NCBI GenBank assembly: GCA_020848855.1
Contig: JADLHH010000622.1
Coordinates: 1-16,527, forward strand
From: Anaerolineae bacterium
GTDB taxonomy: Bacteria; Chloroflexota; Anaerolineae; Aggregatilineales; Phototrophicaceae
Direction of reading: 5' to 3'
DNA: 16,527 bases
In this document: positions 1-6,442 of the stretch, in pieces
Position numbering within the stretch: position 1 is the first letter of the stretch
How the letters are laid out: each line of letters opens with the position of its first letter
Made by a program: the position numbers and the translations under genes
The notes under the pieces: model-generated
Told to the model about the DNA's origin: nothing
What the model saw: the letters and a program-made list of their open reading frames with translations, nothing else
Databases searched by the model: none

Positions 1-129
1 AGCGCTTGCTATGTCACGCATGGTTGTCGCCTCGTAGCCACCAGCAGCGAACAGCGACAGAGCCGTATCCAGAATGTGACGGCGCGTGCGCTGCGCCTTG
101 TCGGTGAGGTTGGGAAGTTCGAGAGTCAC
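1..129 (-). CDS. TetR-family transcriptional regulator, N-terminal part (cut by window edge)
   Basis: Only the first 43 codons are present; the gene continues beyond position 1. Read on the minus strand from a GTG at 127-129, the peptide contains 'RRHILDTALSLFAAGGYEAT' followed by 'TMRDIASA'. This is the standard start of the TetR helix-turn-helix: first helix, the G-Y/F-x-x-T turn, then the recognition helix. The GTG is preceded by AAGGGG about six bases upstream, which supports it as start. A consensus promoter and a perfect inverted repeat lie immediately upstream, as expected for an autoregulated TetR repressor. The ligand and target cannot be told, because the ligand-binding domain is outside the window. 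The neighbour on the right is a divergent TrpC-like gene that could be under shared control. Confidence 0.88.
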   Translation of the reverse strand, partial: MTLELPNLTDKAQRTRRHILDTALSLFAAGGYEATTMRDIASA

Positions 130-140
130 AGAATCCCCTT

Positions 141-162
141 AAAAGTGAACGTGTTCACTTTT
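141..162. promoter_or_regulatory. Probable TetR operator (perfect inverted repeat)
   Basis: Two perfect 10-base arms, AAAAGTGAAC (141-150) and its complement (153-162), are separated by two bases. The core GTGAAC-N2-GTTCAC is of the kind bound by AcrR-like TetR regulators. It starts directly after the -10 of the minus-strand promoter, so it covers the predicted transcription start and initial transcribed region of the TetR gene. A bound repressor would block its own transcription. Binding by this particular protein is inferred from position. Confidence 0.82.
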
Positions 163-191
163 ATAATAGTAGAATTGAAGCTGAGAGTCAA
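163..191 (-). promoter_or_regulatory. Sigma-70-type promoter of the TetR gene
   Basis: Read on the minus strand, the -35 is TTGACT (186-191), the spacer is 17 bases and the -10 is TATTAT (163-168). The predicted start of transcription is near 156, inside the operator repeat, giving a leader of roughly 27 bases before the GTG start. Confidence 0.75.
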
Positions 192-200
192 CCCGCTGGA

Positions 201-220
201 CAGCGCAAAACAGTGCAAAA
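201..220 (+). repeat. 10-base tandem direct repeat in the intergenic region
   Basis: CAGCGCAAAA (201-210) is followed immediately by CAGTGCAAAA (211-220), with a single difference. It lies between the divergent TetR and TrpC-like genes. It could be a tandem regulator-binding site or a chance duplication; the sequence does not decide. Confidence 0.5.
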
Positions 221-222
221 AA

Positions 223-245
223 CCTGTAAAAATCGATTTTTCAGG
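223..245. promoter_or_regulatory. AT-rich palindrome upstream of the TrpC-like gene
   Basis: The core AAAAATCGATTTTT (228-241) is a perfect 14-base palindrome. It is extended by CCTG on the left and CAGG on the right, with one extra T at 227. It sits just upstream of where a -35 box would fall for the TATAAT at 271-276, a position suited to an activator or regulator site. It could also form a hairpin in RNA, but no gene ends into it, so a terminator role is unlikely. Confidence 0.45.
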
Positions 246-270
246 ATCATCGCCGACCTTCGAAAGCCGT

Positions 271-276
271 TATAAT
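271..276 (+). promoter_or_regulatory. -10 box of the TrpC-like gene, close to a leaderless start
   Basis: A perfect TATAAT ends nine bases before the ATG at 286. Transcription would start about position 283, leaving only about three bases of leader. No Shine-Dalgarno sequence is seen before the ATG, which fits a leaderless or near-leaderless mRNA. No good -35 box is visible at 16-18 bases, so another regulator may assist. Confidence 0.5.
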
Positions 277-285
277 CGACGTACC

Positions 286-1050
286 ATGAAAAAGCATCAG
301 ACACAGGAAATCATCCTCTCGAAGCAGGACAGCCTCGCCCGGCGCAAGGCTCAGACCCCGCTCGACGCCATGCGCGCGCTGGCGGGTATGCAGAAGCGCC
401 CCCAGCCGATGCTCAGCACCATCACCGACGACGGACACGTCATGCTGATCGGGCAGGTGCGCTACGGCACGCGCTCGTATGATCCGGTCACGCTGGCGCT
501 GCAGTACGCGCGGGCAGGGCTGGACGGCGTCGCCCTGTTCACCGATAACCGCATCTACGACGGCGGGATCAACGATCTGGCGCTGATCACGCGGGCGATC
601 AGCCTGCCGGTGCTGCTGCAAAACTACATCTTCGAGGAATATCAGGTGGTCGAAGCGCGGGCGGCGGGCGCGTCGTCGCTGACGCTGATCGCCGATGTCG
701 TCAGCGCCGAGCGGCTGCGCGAGCTGGTTTCCGCCACCCAGCGTAACCGCATGTCTGCCGTCGTGCGCGTGCAGACCCACGCCCAGCTTCAAGCTGCGCT
801 CGCCGTATGCCCAGCCGTGATCGAACTGGGCAGGCGCGACCCGGAGAGCGGCATCCTCAAGGTCGACCACATCGAATCGCTGCGCGCCGCCATCCCCGCC
901 TCGACTCGTGTCCTGCTTTACAACCGCCTGCGCAGCTTCGACGAAGCTGCCGCGCTCGCCGCGCTGAAGCCGGATGCCGTGATGGTCAGTCCCCAGCTTT
1001 TGTCGCAGGAGGACGCCATCCCTCAACTGCGCGATATCTTCGGGAAATAG
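286..1050 (+). CDS. TrpC-like TIM-barrel protein lacking catalytic residues (probable pseudoenzyme)
   Basis: A protein of 254 residues, about the length of indole-3-glycerol-phosphate synthase (TrpC, tryptophan pathway). The barrel signature is clear: 'DPVTLALQYARAGLDGVALF' (66-85), 'ISLPVLLQNYIFEEYQVVEA' (105-124) and 'RAAGASSLTLIADVVS' (125-140) line up with TrpC strands and helices. The catalytic positions are changed. The E-I-K of strand 1 is G-Q-V (56-58), the R-K-D-F lysine segment is L-Q-N-Y (111-114), the L-V-E-V glutamate is R (161), and the N-N-R motif is G-R-R (182-184). It is therefore unlikely to make indoleglycerol phosphate, although the phosphate-binding C-terminal strands are roughly retained. 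The ATG at 286 is chosen because the similarity begins there; the upstream in-frame extension runs through promoter DNA. No trp gene is adjacent. A new reaction, a ligand-binding role and a structural role are all possible. Confidence 0.75.
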   Translation: MKKHQTQEIILSKQDSLARRKAQTPLDAMRALAGMQKRPQPMLSTITDDGHVMLIGQVRYGTRSYDPVTLALQYARAGLDGVALFTDNRIYDGGINDLALITRAISLPVLLQNYIFEEYQVVEARAAGASSLTLIADVVSAERLRELVSATQRNRMSAVVRVQTHAQLQAALAVCPAVIELGRRDPESGILKVDHIESLRAAIPASTRVLLYNRLRSFDEAAALAALKPDAVMVSPQLLSQEDAIPQLRDIFGK

Positions 1051-1129
1051 TCTGTTTCACAAAAGTTGCAATCAATCCAAATCCAGTTAACATTTCCACC
1101 AGATTCTGCGGAAATTCTGGGGGATTGCT

Positions 1130-4100
1130 TTGAGAAAATTGCGGGCGTTCCTTCTTTTGACGATGCTCCTCATCCCGGTCGTCGTGCTTGCGGCGCGCCA
1201 GGCAGCTCCAGCGCCTCGGCTCGAAATCACGGGCGTCAACGCCTCGGAAATGCCAACGGTGATCGTCACCGCCAACGTATACGATGCGCTCGGTCAGCCG
1301 ATGCGCGGCTTGACCGCCGCCGATTTTTCGCTGACGGGCGAACTCGCCGAACAGGCGCAGATCATCAACGTCGAGAACATCAGCGACAATAACCTGCCCT
1401 TCGCCAGCGTCCTGCTGATCGACACCAGTTCAAGCATGATCGGCACGCCCATCGAAAATGCGCGCCTGGCAGCCCACGCCTTTATCGACAACATCGGGTC
1501 GAACGATCCGGTGGCGATCATGGTGTTCGACACGCAGGTCGTCCTGCTTCAGGACTACACCACCGACAAAGCCGCGCTCCACGCCGTGATCGACGGCGTG
1601 CAGGCGGGCGGCGAAACCGCGCTCTACCAGGCTAGCTATGATGCTATCGTCCACGCCGCCAGTTCGCCGACGCCGCGCCGCGCCGTGATCCTGCTGAGCG
1701 ACGGCGCGGAATACGGCGGGCGCAGCACAGTCGCGCGGGAAGCTGCCGCCGCCGAAGCGCTGGTGCGCGGCGTGCCCGTCTACACGATTGGTCTCGGCTT
1801 TGGCGCCGACCGCACGTATTTGCAGGAACTGGCGTCCAGCACCAACGCCCGCACTTACGACCTCCCTACCCCCGAACAACTCACGCAGATTTACACCGAC
1901 CTGGCGGCGCTGCTGCGCAGCCAGTACGTCATCACGCTCGACGCGCCGCTGCCGCTCGACGGCACGCAGTACAACCTGCAGCTTGCGGTGAACACGCCCG
2001 AAGGCGCAGCCGAAGCCTCGGCGGTGCTGCGCGCCCCCATCCCGGTGCCAATCGTGCGCCTGCCGCGCTTCGACGCGCCGCTGAGCGAGCCGACCGACAT
2101 CGAAGCGACGGTGCTCGCCGACGACCCGCTGACCAGCATCATTTACGACCTCGACGGCAACGAGCCGATGACGCTCGACCCGGCGGCGACCATCATCCAC
2201 ATCGACCCGGTTAATCTCGCGCCCGGCGACCACGTGCTGACCGTCACCGCCACCAACGACGACGGCGATCAAGGCTCGGACGTGATTCCGCTGACCATCG
2301 CCGCGCTGCCTTCGCAGATCAGCCTGTCGCCCGACCCCGCTTCGCTCGGCGCGATCAACCAGCCGCAGACCATCACCGTGCAAACCAGCGGGCAGACCCC
2401 GGCGACCGCGATTTCGATCTCGTTTAACAACAGCGAGACCGCCACCGACCTGAGCGAGCCGTATAGCTTCAGCATCGACCCGATGCAGTTCCCGCCCGGC
2501 GATAACTCGGTCACCGTGCGGGTGACGAATGCCGGCGGCGTGACCGCCACCCAGACGTTCGACTTCACCGTCGCCGCGCTGCCGCCGCAGGTTGCGGTTA
2601 CCGGCGTGCAGGAGGGGCAGCGCATCGAAGCGCCCGTCACCTTCCGCCTCGACATCACCACGCAGGAAGACATCGCCGAAGTCGACGCTTCGGTGAATGG
2701 GGCAGCCGTCGAGCCGAACGCCGACGGCAGCTATACGCTCGATCCGATCAACTTCGCAGCCGGCGCGAACGCGCTGACCATCCGCGCGACAACTGCCGGC
2801 GGACTCGCCGGAACTGCGCGCGTGAACGTGACGATTGCCGCCCTGCCGCCGCAGATCACCGTCAATGGGCTGGAGCCGGACGAGGTGCTGGGGCAGGATC
2901 GGGATATCACGTTCGATTTCGTTTCGCAGGCGCCCATCGCCCGTGTGACTGTTTTGGTTGATGAAGACGGCATCGCGACCCTGACTGGCGCGCCTTTCGG
3001 CGTCACGCTGCGCGTTCTCGACTTCGCGCCCGGCGCGCATACGCTGAGCGTGGTCGCTGTGGACGCCAACGGGCAGAGCAGCACGCTCGACGTGCCGTTC
3101 AGCATCGCGCCGGAGCCGGCGTTCACCGCGACCGCGACCGCCGTGATCGCCACGCAGGCGGCGCAGGCGACGGCAACCCAGCAGGCGGAGATGACCGCCA
3201 GCGCCGTGCAGGCGACGCAGGGCGCGCAGGAAGCCAACGCGACCGGCACGCAGATCGCCAACGCCAGCGAAACAGCGGCGGCGGCGATGGCAACCCAGGG
3301 CGCGCAGGCGACCCGGCAGGCACAGGCAACCGCAACACAGGGCGCTAACGCCAGTTCGACGGTCGCCGCGCTGGCGACGGAGTCAGCGCAGGCAGCCCAA
3401 GCCACCCAAAGCGCCGTCGATGCCGCCAGCACGCAGGGCGCGCAGGCGACGCAGACGGCTCAGAGCCTTGCCACCCAGACTGCCCTCGACGCGACCGCCA
3501 CCGCAGCGGTTATTCAGGCGGTGCAGATCGCGCAGATCACGGCGACGGCGGAAACACGGCTGACTGTCACCACCGAAGCCCAAGCCACCCAGACCGCCGT
3601 ATCGGCAGCAGCGACGGCGACCGACGCCGCCCGCGCCATCCAGCTTGCCAACGACCTCGCCACGCTCAATGCGCAGATGACGGCAACCGCCGAAATGCGC
3701 CTGACCATCACCACCGAAGCCCAAGCCACCCAGACTGCCGAATCGGCAGCGGCGACGGCAACCGACGCCGCCCGTGCTACTCAGCTTGCCAATGACCTCG
3801 CCACGCTCAACGCCAACATCACGGCGACAGCGGAGATCGTCCAGCAGACGGCGACTCAGCAGGCGCTCATGGTGGGGACAGGCGACGCCCGCGCAACCGA
3901 GCAGGCAATCGCCGAGACGACCGGAACCGCGATCGCACAGGCGACAGTCGCAGGACTCGCCACACAAGCCGCTGCCGAACAACAGGCGACACAGGCAGCC
4001 GAAAACGCCGCTGCCACGCAAGCCGCTGCCGAACAGCAGGCGACACAGGCAGCCGAAAACGCCGCTGCCACCCAGGGCGCGGTCGATGCCACTGCCACGC

Positions 4101-4996
4101 AGGACGCGCGCTCGACTGCCACGCAGGTGGTACAGGAAACGCAGGATGCGCTGGCGACGCGCGCCGCCGTGATCGTGGCGCAGACGCAGGCTGCCACCCG
4201 TGACGCGCTGGCAACCGCCAACGCACAGGCGCGGCAGGTGGCGCAGGAAACGCAGGCGGCACGCGCAACGCGCGCGGCGGAAACCACCCAGACCCAGCAG
4301 GCGAACACGACCGCGACCGCCGTGCAGGCGACGCAGAGCGCCGAAGACGCAACGGCGACGCAAGCCGCCCGCGACGCGACTGCCCAAGCCGAGCAAACGC
4401 TGAACGCGCTCGAAGCGACCGCCACGCAGTTCATCATCAACGCGACGGCAACCCGGCACGCGCTGGAGACGCGCAGCGCCAGCGACGCCGTCGCCACACA
4501 GACCGCCCAAGACGCCACCGCCACTGTCGAAGCCGAACAGACCGGCGTCGCCCAGTCCACCCTCGACGCGCAGGCAACCCTGCAGGCACAGGCGACAGTC
4601 GACCGGGCATCGCTGCTGACCGTCACGGCGGAGCAGCTTGCCAACCTGGCGACGGGCACGGCGGACGCCAACGCCACCCCCAGCGCGAACATCCTCGCCA
4701 CTGAAGTGCAATCGACACAGGTCGCGCAGGCAAACGCCACGACCGACGCGCAGGCGACGATTGACACCCGGCTGACGGCGGTCGGACCCACTGCCACACC
4801 GCAGGACAGCGGTGAGCAGGGCGCGCCGACCGGGACGCCGCCGCCATCGCCGACGCTGACCGAAATTCAGGCGCAGGAGCCGCCCGCCAGCAGCAATGTC
4901 GCGCCGATCCTGATCGTGCTGATTGTGGTGATCGTGGTGATTATCGTGCTGGTGCTGGTGATGCGCGGGCGCGGCACACCGCCGCCGAGGCGGTAA
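1130..4996 (+). CDS. Stalked vWA surface protein: signal peptide, vWA, four Ig-like repeats, Ala/Thr/Gln stalk, C-terminal anchor
   Basis: The protein has 1288 residues. It starts at a TTG preceded by GGGGGA (1119-1124), giving a signal peptide (residues 1-22, 'MRKLRAFLLLTMLLIPVVVL'). A vWA domain spans about 90-265, with a complete metal-ion adhesion site: D98-x-S100-x-S102, T163 and D191. Four Ig-like repeats of about 90 residues follow; their shared edge motif (I/V)AALP(P/S)Q falls at 390, 481 and 569, and a variant (IAPEP) at 659. Residues 666-1220 are almost entirely A, T, Q, E, N and D with endless A-T-Q triplets, probably an extended or helical stalk. After a Pro/Thr linker comes one membrane helix (1258-1277) and a basic tail (RGRGTPPPRR). 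The predicted topology is outside the cell, held by the C-terminus. A role in adhesion or metal-dependent ligand binding is inferred. The stalk carries internal DNA repeats, listed separately. No operon partner is evident. Confidence 0.88.
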   Translation: MRKLRAFLLLTMLLIPVVVLAARQAAPAPRLEITGVNASEMPTVIVTANVYDALGQPMRGLTAADFSLTGELAEQAQIINVENISDNNLPFASVLLIDTSSSMIGTPIENARLAAHAFIDNIGSNDPVAIMVFDTQVVLLQDYTTDKAALHAVIDGVQAGGETALYQASYDAIVHAASSPTPRRAVILLSDGAEYGGRSTVAREAAAAEALVRGVPVYTIGLGFGADRTYLQELASSTNARTYDLPTPEQLTQIYTDLAALLRSQYVITLDAPLPLDGTQYNLQLAVNTPEGAAEASAVLRAPIPVPIVRLPRFDAPLSEPTDIEATVLADDPLTSIIYDLDGNEPMTLDPAATIIHIDPVNLAPGDHVLTVTATNDDGDQGSDVIPLTIAALPSQISLSPDPASLGAINQPQTITVQTSGQTPATAISISFNNSETATDLSEPYSFSIDPMQFPPGDNSVTVRVTNAGGVTATQTFDFTVAALPPQVAVTGVQEGQRIEAPVTFRLDITTQEDIAEVDASVNGAAVEPNADGSYTLDPINFAAGANALTIRATTAGGLAGTARVNVTIAALPPQITVNGLEPDEVLGQDRDITFDFVSQAPIARVTVLVDEDGIATLTGAPFGVTLRVLDFAPGAHTLSVVAVDANGQSSTLDVPFSIAPEPAFTATATAVIATQAAQATATQQAEMTASAVQATQGAQEANATGTQIANASETAAAAMATQGAQATRQAQATATQGANASSTVAALATESAQAAQATQSAVDAASTQGAQATQTAQSLATQTALDATATAAVIQAVQIAQITATAETRLTVTTEAQATQTAVSAAATATDAARAIQLANDLATLNAQMTATAEMRLTITTEAQATQTAESAAATATDAARATQLANDLATLNANITATAEIVQQTATQQALMVGTGDARATEQAIAETTGTAIAQATVAGLATQAAAEQQATQAAENAAATQAAAEQQATQAAENAAATQGAVDATATQDARSTATQVVQETQDALATRAAVIVAQTQAATRDALATANAQARQVAQETQAARATRAAETTQTQQANTTATAVQATQSAEDATATQAARDATAQAEQTLNALEATATQFIINATATRHALETRSASDAVATQTAQDATATVEAEQTGVAQSTLDAQATLQAQATVDRASLLTVTAEQLANLATGTADANATPSANILATEVQSTQVAQANATTDAQATIDTRLTAVGPTATPQDSGEQGAPTGTPPPSPTLTEIQAQEPPASSNVAPILIVLIVVIVVIIVLVLVMRGRGTPPPRR
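3536..3817 (+). repeat. 141-bp tandem repeat (two copies) inside the vWA stalk
   Basis: Two adjacent units of 47 codons, 3536-3676 and 3677-3817 (residues 803-849 and 850-896), encode nearly identical peptides starting (I/M)TATAE and ending LATLNA(Q/N). A third unit begins at 3818 (ITATAE) but diverges after a few residues. Long identical stretches at DNA level show recent duplication, so the stalk length may vary between strains. Confidence 0.85.
3968..4075 (+). repeat. 54-bp tandem repeat (two copies) inside the vWA stalk
   Basis: Two adjacent 18-codon units, 3968-4021 and 4022-4075, encode the identical peptide AAAEQQATQAAENAAATQ. The DNA differs only at a few third codon positions. This is another in-frame expansion of the stalk. 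Confidence 0.88.
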
Positions 4997-5006
4997 CGCA
5001 TTTCCC

Positions 5007-5034
5007 GTAGGGGCGAGGCATACCTCGCCCCTAC
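5007..5034. terminator. Perfect 12-bp hairpin, REP-like element between convergent genes
   Basis: GTAGGGGCGAGG (5007-5018) and its exact complement (5023-5034) flank a four-base loop, CATA. The element sits 10 bases after the vWA stop codon and just before the end of the convergent ArsR-type gene, so it could stop transcription from both sides. The run after it (AATTTC) is not a strong T-tract. A decayed copy of the same sequence lies at 7696-7721, which marks it as a dispersed palindromic repeat as well as a possible terminator. Confidence 0.72.
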
Positions 5035-5052
5035 AATTTCTCCTGAACCGGT

Positions 5053-5676
5053 TTAGCGCTCGACGTTCTCGTCGGCGGGCGTGCGCCAGTATTTGCCGCC
5101 GCCCAGTTCGCGCCGCAGATATCCGAAATCGATCAGGTCGCGGCGCAGGCTCACGAAATCAGGCTCGTAGACAGTCTTGAGCACGGCGTTGACTTCCGGC
5201 TCGGTGTACATCCTGTCCGGCTCGAACAGCGTCGCCACCCAGCGCAGGACGACCAGCGTCTTTTTCTGCTTCTTGACCGGCAGATTGCGCAGCCGCCCGT
5301 TGATGGTGTAGTCGCGCAGCACCTGTTTGTCCGCCTCGTCCCAGTCGAGCGCGTCGATCCACCCGTTATCCGACACTTCGCGTTGCGGCACCGCCGCCAG
5401 CCGCTCGATTTGCGCTGCCATGTGCTTGAAATCGCCCAGCTTGCTGCGGTTGATGCTGTAGAAGCGCTGGTTGCCCGCCATGCGCAGACTGACGAATCCG
5501 ATGCCGCGCAGTTTGCTCAGGTGGTGTGAAACGGTCGGCTCGCTCAGCTCAACGCGCTGTGCCAGATCGCCCACCGTCAATTCGCCGTCATTGAGCAGAT
5601 TCAGCAGTGTCAGGCGACTTTCGTCCGCCAGCGCCTTCAGCATGTGGAGCAGGTAGGTACGGTCGTAGGTCGTCAT
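5053..5676 (-). CDS. ArsR-type HTH regulator with C-terminal DUF2087-like domain
   Basis: The protein has 207 residues. Residues 5-75 form an ArsR winged helix-turn-helix: 'LLHMLKALADESRLTLLNLL', then 'LAQRVELSEPTVSHHLSKLR' as the recognition part. The wing is 'GFVSLRMAGNQRFYSI'. The metal motif ELCVCDL of ArsR/SmtB sensors is absent (here ELTVGDL), so it is probably not a metal sensor. Residues about 118-200 ('LRDYTINGRLRNLPVKKQKK' through 'LRRDLIDFGYLRRELGGGKY') resemble the DUF2087 domain found fused to ArsR heads. The start ATG at 5674-5676 has GGGGA four bases upstream; an ATG at 5694 in the same frame is an alternative. The gene is divergent from the sigma factor operon and overlaps its own operator region. 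The signal sensed is unknown. Confidence 0.85.
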   Translation of the reverse strand: MTTYDRTYLLHMLKALADESRLTLLNLLNDGELTVGDLAQRVELSEPTVSHHLSKLRGIGFVSLRMAGNQRFYSINRSKLGDFKHMAAQIERLAAVPQREVSDNGWIDALDWDEADKQVLRDYTINGRLRNLPVKKQKKTLVVLRWVATLFEPDRMYTEPEVNAVLKTVYEPDFVSLRRDLIDFGYLRRELGGGKYWRTPADENVER

Positions 5677-5712
5677 CTCATCCCCATTTGACATCCGTAT
5701 ATTTTTACCATC

Positions 5713-5740
5713 ATCTATTTTGATTATTGTCAAATTAGAT
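5713..5740. promoter_or_regulatory. Probable operator of the ArsR-type regulator
   Basis: Two 11-base arms, ATCTATTTTGA (5713-5723) and TCAAATTAGAT (5730-5740), match at 10 of 11 positions across a six-base spacer. They cover the -10 and the predicted start of the regulator's own promoter. Size and AT content fit an ArsR-family site. It also lies upstream of the divergent sigma factor gene, so both could be controlled. Confidence 0.7.
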
Positions 5741-5750
5741 GAATTGTCAA
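5723..5750 (-). promoter_or_regulatory. Sigma-70-type promoter of the ArsR-type gene
   Basis: On the minus strand a perfect -35 TTGACA (5745-5750) and a -10 AATAAT (5723-5728, five of six) are 16 bases apart. The predicted start is near 5716, leaving a leader of about 40 bases. Confidence 0.68.
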
Positions 5751-5781
5751 GAAGCAGGATCGGTATTTCTGCTGGCTTGGG

Positions 5782-5793
5782 CACACCGGTGTG
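5782..5793. promoter_or_regulatory. 12-base perfect palindrome upstream of the sigma factor gene
   Basis: CACACCGGTGTG is self-complementary and lies in the non-coding stretch between the ArsR-type gene and the ECF sigma gene. It is a candidate regulator site, but short palindromes of this GC content can occur by chance. Confidence 0.3.
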
Positions 5794-5830
5794 TGCGCCT
5801 CTGCAAAGATCGGGAACCACTGCTTTCCGA

Positions 5831-6442
5831 ATGGTGTATCTTTTATGGATCGATCCACTGGAAAGGCTGACGTTTTTGGAAGCCGATCTCATCCGCCGCG
5901 CCCGCGACGGCGACGACGCGGCTTATGAGCGCCTCGTCCGCGAGCATCAGGAGGCGGTGTTCCGGCTGGCGTACTTGTTCCTCGGCGATGCCGACGATGC
6001 CGAGGACACCGCGCAGGAGGTTTTTATCCGGGCGCACCGCTCGCTGGAGCGCTTCGACGAATCGCGCCCGCTGCGCCCATGGCTCCTGTCGATCACAGCC
6101 AACGCCGCGCGCAACCGCCGCCGCGCGTTCGGGCGCTACATGCACGCTCTGCGCCGCCTGATCCTGCCGGAACAGAGCGTGAGTGTCGAAGCCGAGCGCG
6201 CGCTGGAAGCGCAGGCGCTGTGGCAGGCGGTCAGACGGCTGAGCGCGGTCGATCAGGAAGTGATCTACCTGCGCTATTTTCTGGAGCTTTCGGTCAATGA
6301 AGCGGCAGAGGCGATGAACGTCGAGCCGGGCACGGTGAAGTCGCGCCTGAGCCGCGCTCTCAGTCGCCTGCGCGACGTGATCGAGCGCGATTTCCCGCTG
6401 CTCTCCGAAGGACGGCTCGGAAAGGAGCAGCCCGGCATATGA
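5831..6442 (+). CDS. ECF-type RNA polymerase sigma factor (sigma-24 family)
   Basis: A protein of 203 residues. Sigma region 2 is at about 18-85 ('LIRRARDGDDAAYERLVREH', 'GDADDAEDTAQEVFIRAHRS', 'RPLRPWLLSITANAARNRRR'). Sigma region 4 is at about 130-182 ('LSAVDQEVIYLRYFLELS' then 'EAAEAMNVEPGTVKSRLSRA'). Region 3 is absent, as in extracytoplasmic-function sigma factors. The ATG at 5831 has no good ribosome site. A TTG at 5876 is preceded by GGAAAGG (5860-5866) at nine bases and would start right at the sigma domain, so it is a serious alternative. A GGGAAC at 5812-5817 resembles an ECF -35 element and would place the transcript start after 5831, favouring the TTG. The gene overlaps the next one by four bases (ATGA), the classic layout of a sigma factor with its anti-sigma partner. 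Confidence 0.9.
   Translation: MVYLLWIDPLERLTFLEADLIRRARDGDDAAYERLVREHQEAVFRLAYLFLGDADDAEDTAQEVFIRAHRSLERFDESRPLRPWLLSITANAARNRRRAFGRYMHALRRLILPEQSVSVEAERALEAQALWQAVRRLSAVDQEVIYLRYFLELSVNEAAEAMNVEPGTVKSRLSRALSRLRDVIERDFPLLSEGRLGKEQPGI

Noticed and set aside
76..285. N-terminal extension of the TrpC-like gene to an ATG at 76
   Set aside because: It would read through the TetR gene start, its promoter and operator; similarity to TrpC begins at the ATG at 286.
247..1026. Long minus-strand open frame (259 residues) opposite the TrpC-like gene
   Set aside because: Arginine/glutamine-rich composition without recognisable motifs; it mirrors the GC-rich codon pattern of the real gene on the other strand.
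1430..3040. Minus-strand open frame of 536 residues opposite the vWA gene
   Set aside because: Low-complexity R/G/V/D composition and no domain; the plus strand carries a signal peptide, MIDAS and Ig repeats.
3125..4790. Stalk DNA considered as a CRISPR-like or minisatellite array
   Set aside because: The repeats are in-frame, lack unique spacers of constant length and encode a continuous A/T/Q protein segment.
3383..4797. Overlapping minus-strand frames (442 and 313 residues) opposite the stalk
   Set aside because: They are reverse readings of the ACG/GCG/CAG repeats, giving Leu/Arg/Gly or Ala/Val/Cys runs.
5720..5830. N-terminal extension of the sigma factor to an ATG at 5720
   Set aside because: That ATG lies inside the ArsR operator and the added residues are unlike any sigma factor.
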